Assembly (NCBI GenBank): GCA_008704415.1
Contig: VXIS01000470.1
Span: 1-27,853 of the forward strand
DNA from: Sphaerosporella brunnea
Taxonomy: Eukaryota; Ascomycota; Pezizomycetes; Pezizales; Pyronemataceae
Direction of reading: 5' to 3'
Length of the DNA: 27,853 bases
Every line of letters starts with the position of its first letter. The first letter of the stretch is position 1. The notes under the pieces were generated by a model that did no database searches, was not told the origin of the DNA, and worked only from the letters and a program-made list of their open reading frames with translations. Positions 27,494 to 27,853 of the stretch are shown in pieces. Both the position numbers and the translations under genes were made by a program.

Positions 27494-27685
27494 ATGAAGA
27501 AGAGGATGGGTGGGATCTGCCGCTTTAAAAGTCACGATGACTCTGTCGTATCATGGTTGGTAGTTTCCAGCACCACAGACGCATGCGATACGACCGTCAC
27601 GACCATCAAGGCTACCGCCACTACGGCCACCCGAGGGCGAGCCGTATTACAACTCATTTTAAGGCCAATTTTACACTCAGCATGA
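27494..27685 (+). CDS. Short frame downstream of the 27380 promoter (doubtful)
   Basis: ATG at 27494 opens 63 codons (MKKRMGGICRFKSHDDSVVS) with a Thr-rich part (DTTVTTIKATATTATRG). Another register just before it, ARIENQDEEEDGWDLPL, also looks coding and lacks an ATG. The real gene may be spliced differently. The Thr-rich part recalls loci D and E but comes from simple ACN codon repeats. Confidence 0.2.
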   Translation: MKKRMGGICRFKSHDDSVVSWLVVSSTTDACDTTVTTIKATATTATRGRAVLQLILRPILHSA

Positions 27686-27853
27686 ACCCTCGGGACTGTT
27701 AGCACCTACAGTTCGACCCGCCGACATATATCCGCATCACAAGCAGCCCGAAACGAGAGTGGACAAAACTCCAGCTGAGGGTGTGTCAGTGAGTTTAAAA
27801 GCCATTCTGGCTCTGCCACCCAGGTCGTTTTCCGGCACCGCTGCAAGCAGTGA

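Noticed and set aside
1..27853. CRISPR array, toxin-antitoxin module or prophage
   Set aside because: No regularly spaced short repeats or bacterial signals; introns and LTR/LINE elements mark eukaryotic DNA.

Overview
The window looks like a gene-poor, transposon-rich stretch of a filamentous fungal genome. Supporting signs are Tad-type LINE remnants, a Ty1/copia element, short introns of 45-61 bp with GTAAGN donors and CTGAC or CTAAC branch sites, CT-rich promoters with TATA boxes, and a glutamate synthase fragment of fungal type. I cannot name the species. No rRNA, tRNA, CRISPR array or bacterial operon structure is visible.

Layout. Positions 138-1577 (minus) hold a MutL-family ATPase fragment joined in frame to the 3' half of a LINE (RNase H plus zinc knuckle, one frameshift). 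A 0.6-kb element with inverted ends lies at 1604-2211. The stretch 2.2-6.7 kb has only weak open frames, low-complexity (ACC)n DNA and a G/C hairpin. A copia retrotransposon occupies 6732-9618. It has two 246-bp LTRs, a 5-bp target duplication, an anticodon-type primer site, and decayed, internally deleted pol; it splits a small open frame. From 10 to 12 kb there are two spliced gene fragments. At 13.07-14.56 kb a 0.5-kb unit carrying a glutamate synthase (GOGAT) fragment is repeated three times, each unit bounded by a run of 14 Gs. From 14.7 to 18.1 kb lie three unrecognised open frames, one rich in coiled coil. From 19.3 to 25.7 kb are three loci (C, D, E) with related upstream elements and short, partly spliced reading frames. 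A second LINE 3' end with an (AAACG)n tail ends at 26370, and a promoter-like region lies near 27.4 kb.

The most interesting signal is a dispersed element with the core GAGTGMTCNGCAGTGACNC. It is often preceded by a CCGCGAGCGG-type hairpin. It occurs six times, always on the plus strand, each time upstream of a short coding-looking region. D and E also share downstream sequence, and C and D share a 3' motif. It could be a shared promoter of a diverging gene family or the conserved end of an undescribed non-autonomous element; the sequence alone does not decide.

Most genes here are fragments, so no pathway can be rebuilt. Recognised families are MutL, LINE and copia enzymes, and GOGAT; the remaining open frames are listed as unrecognised with modest confidence.
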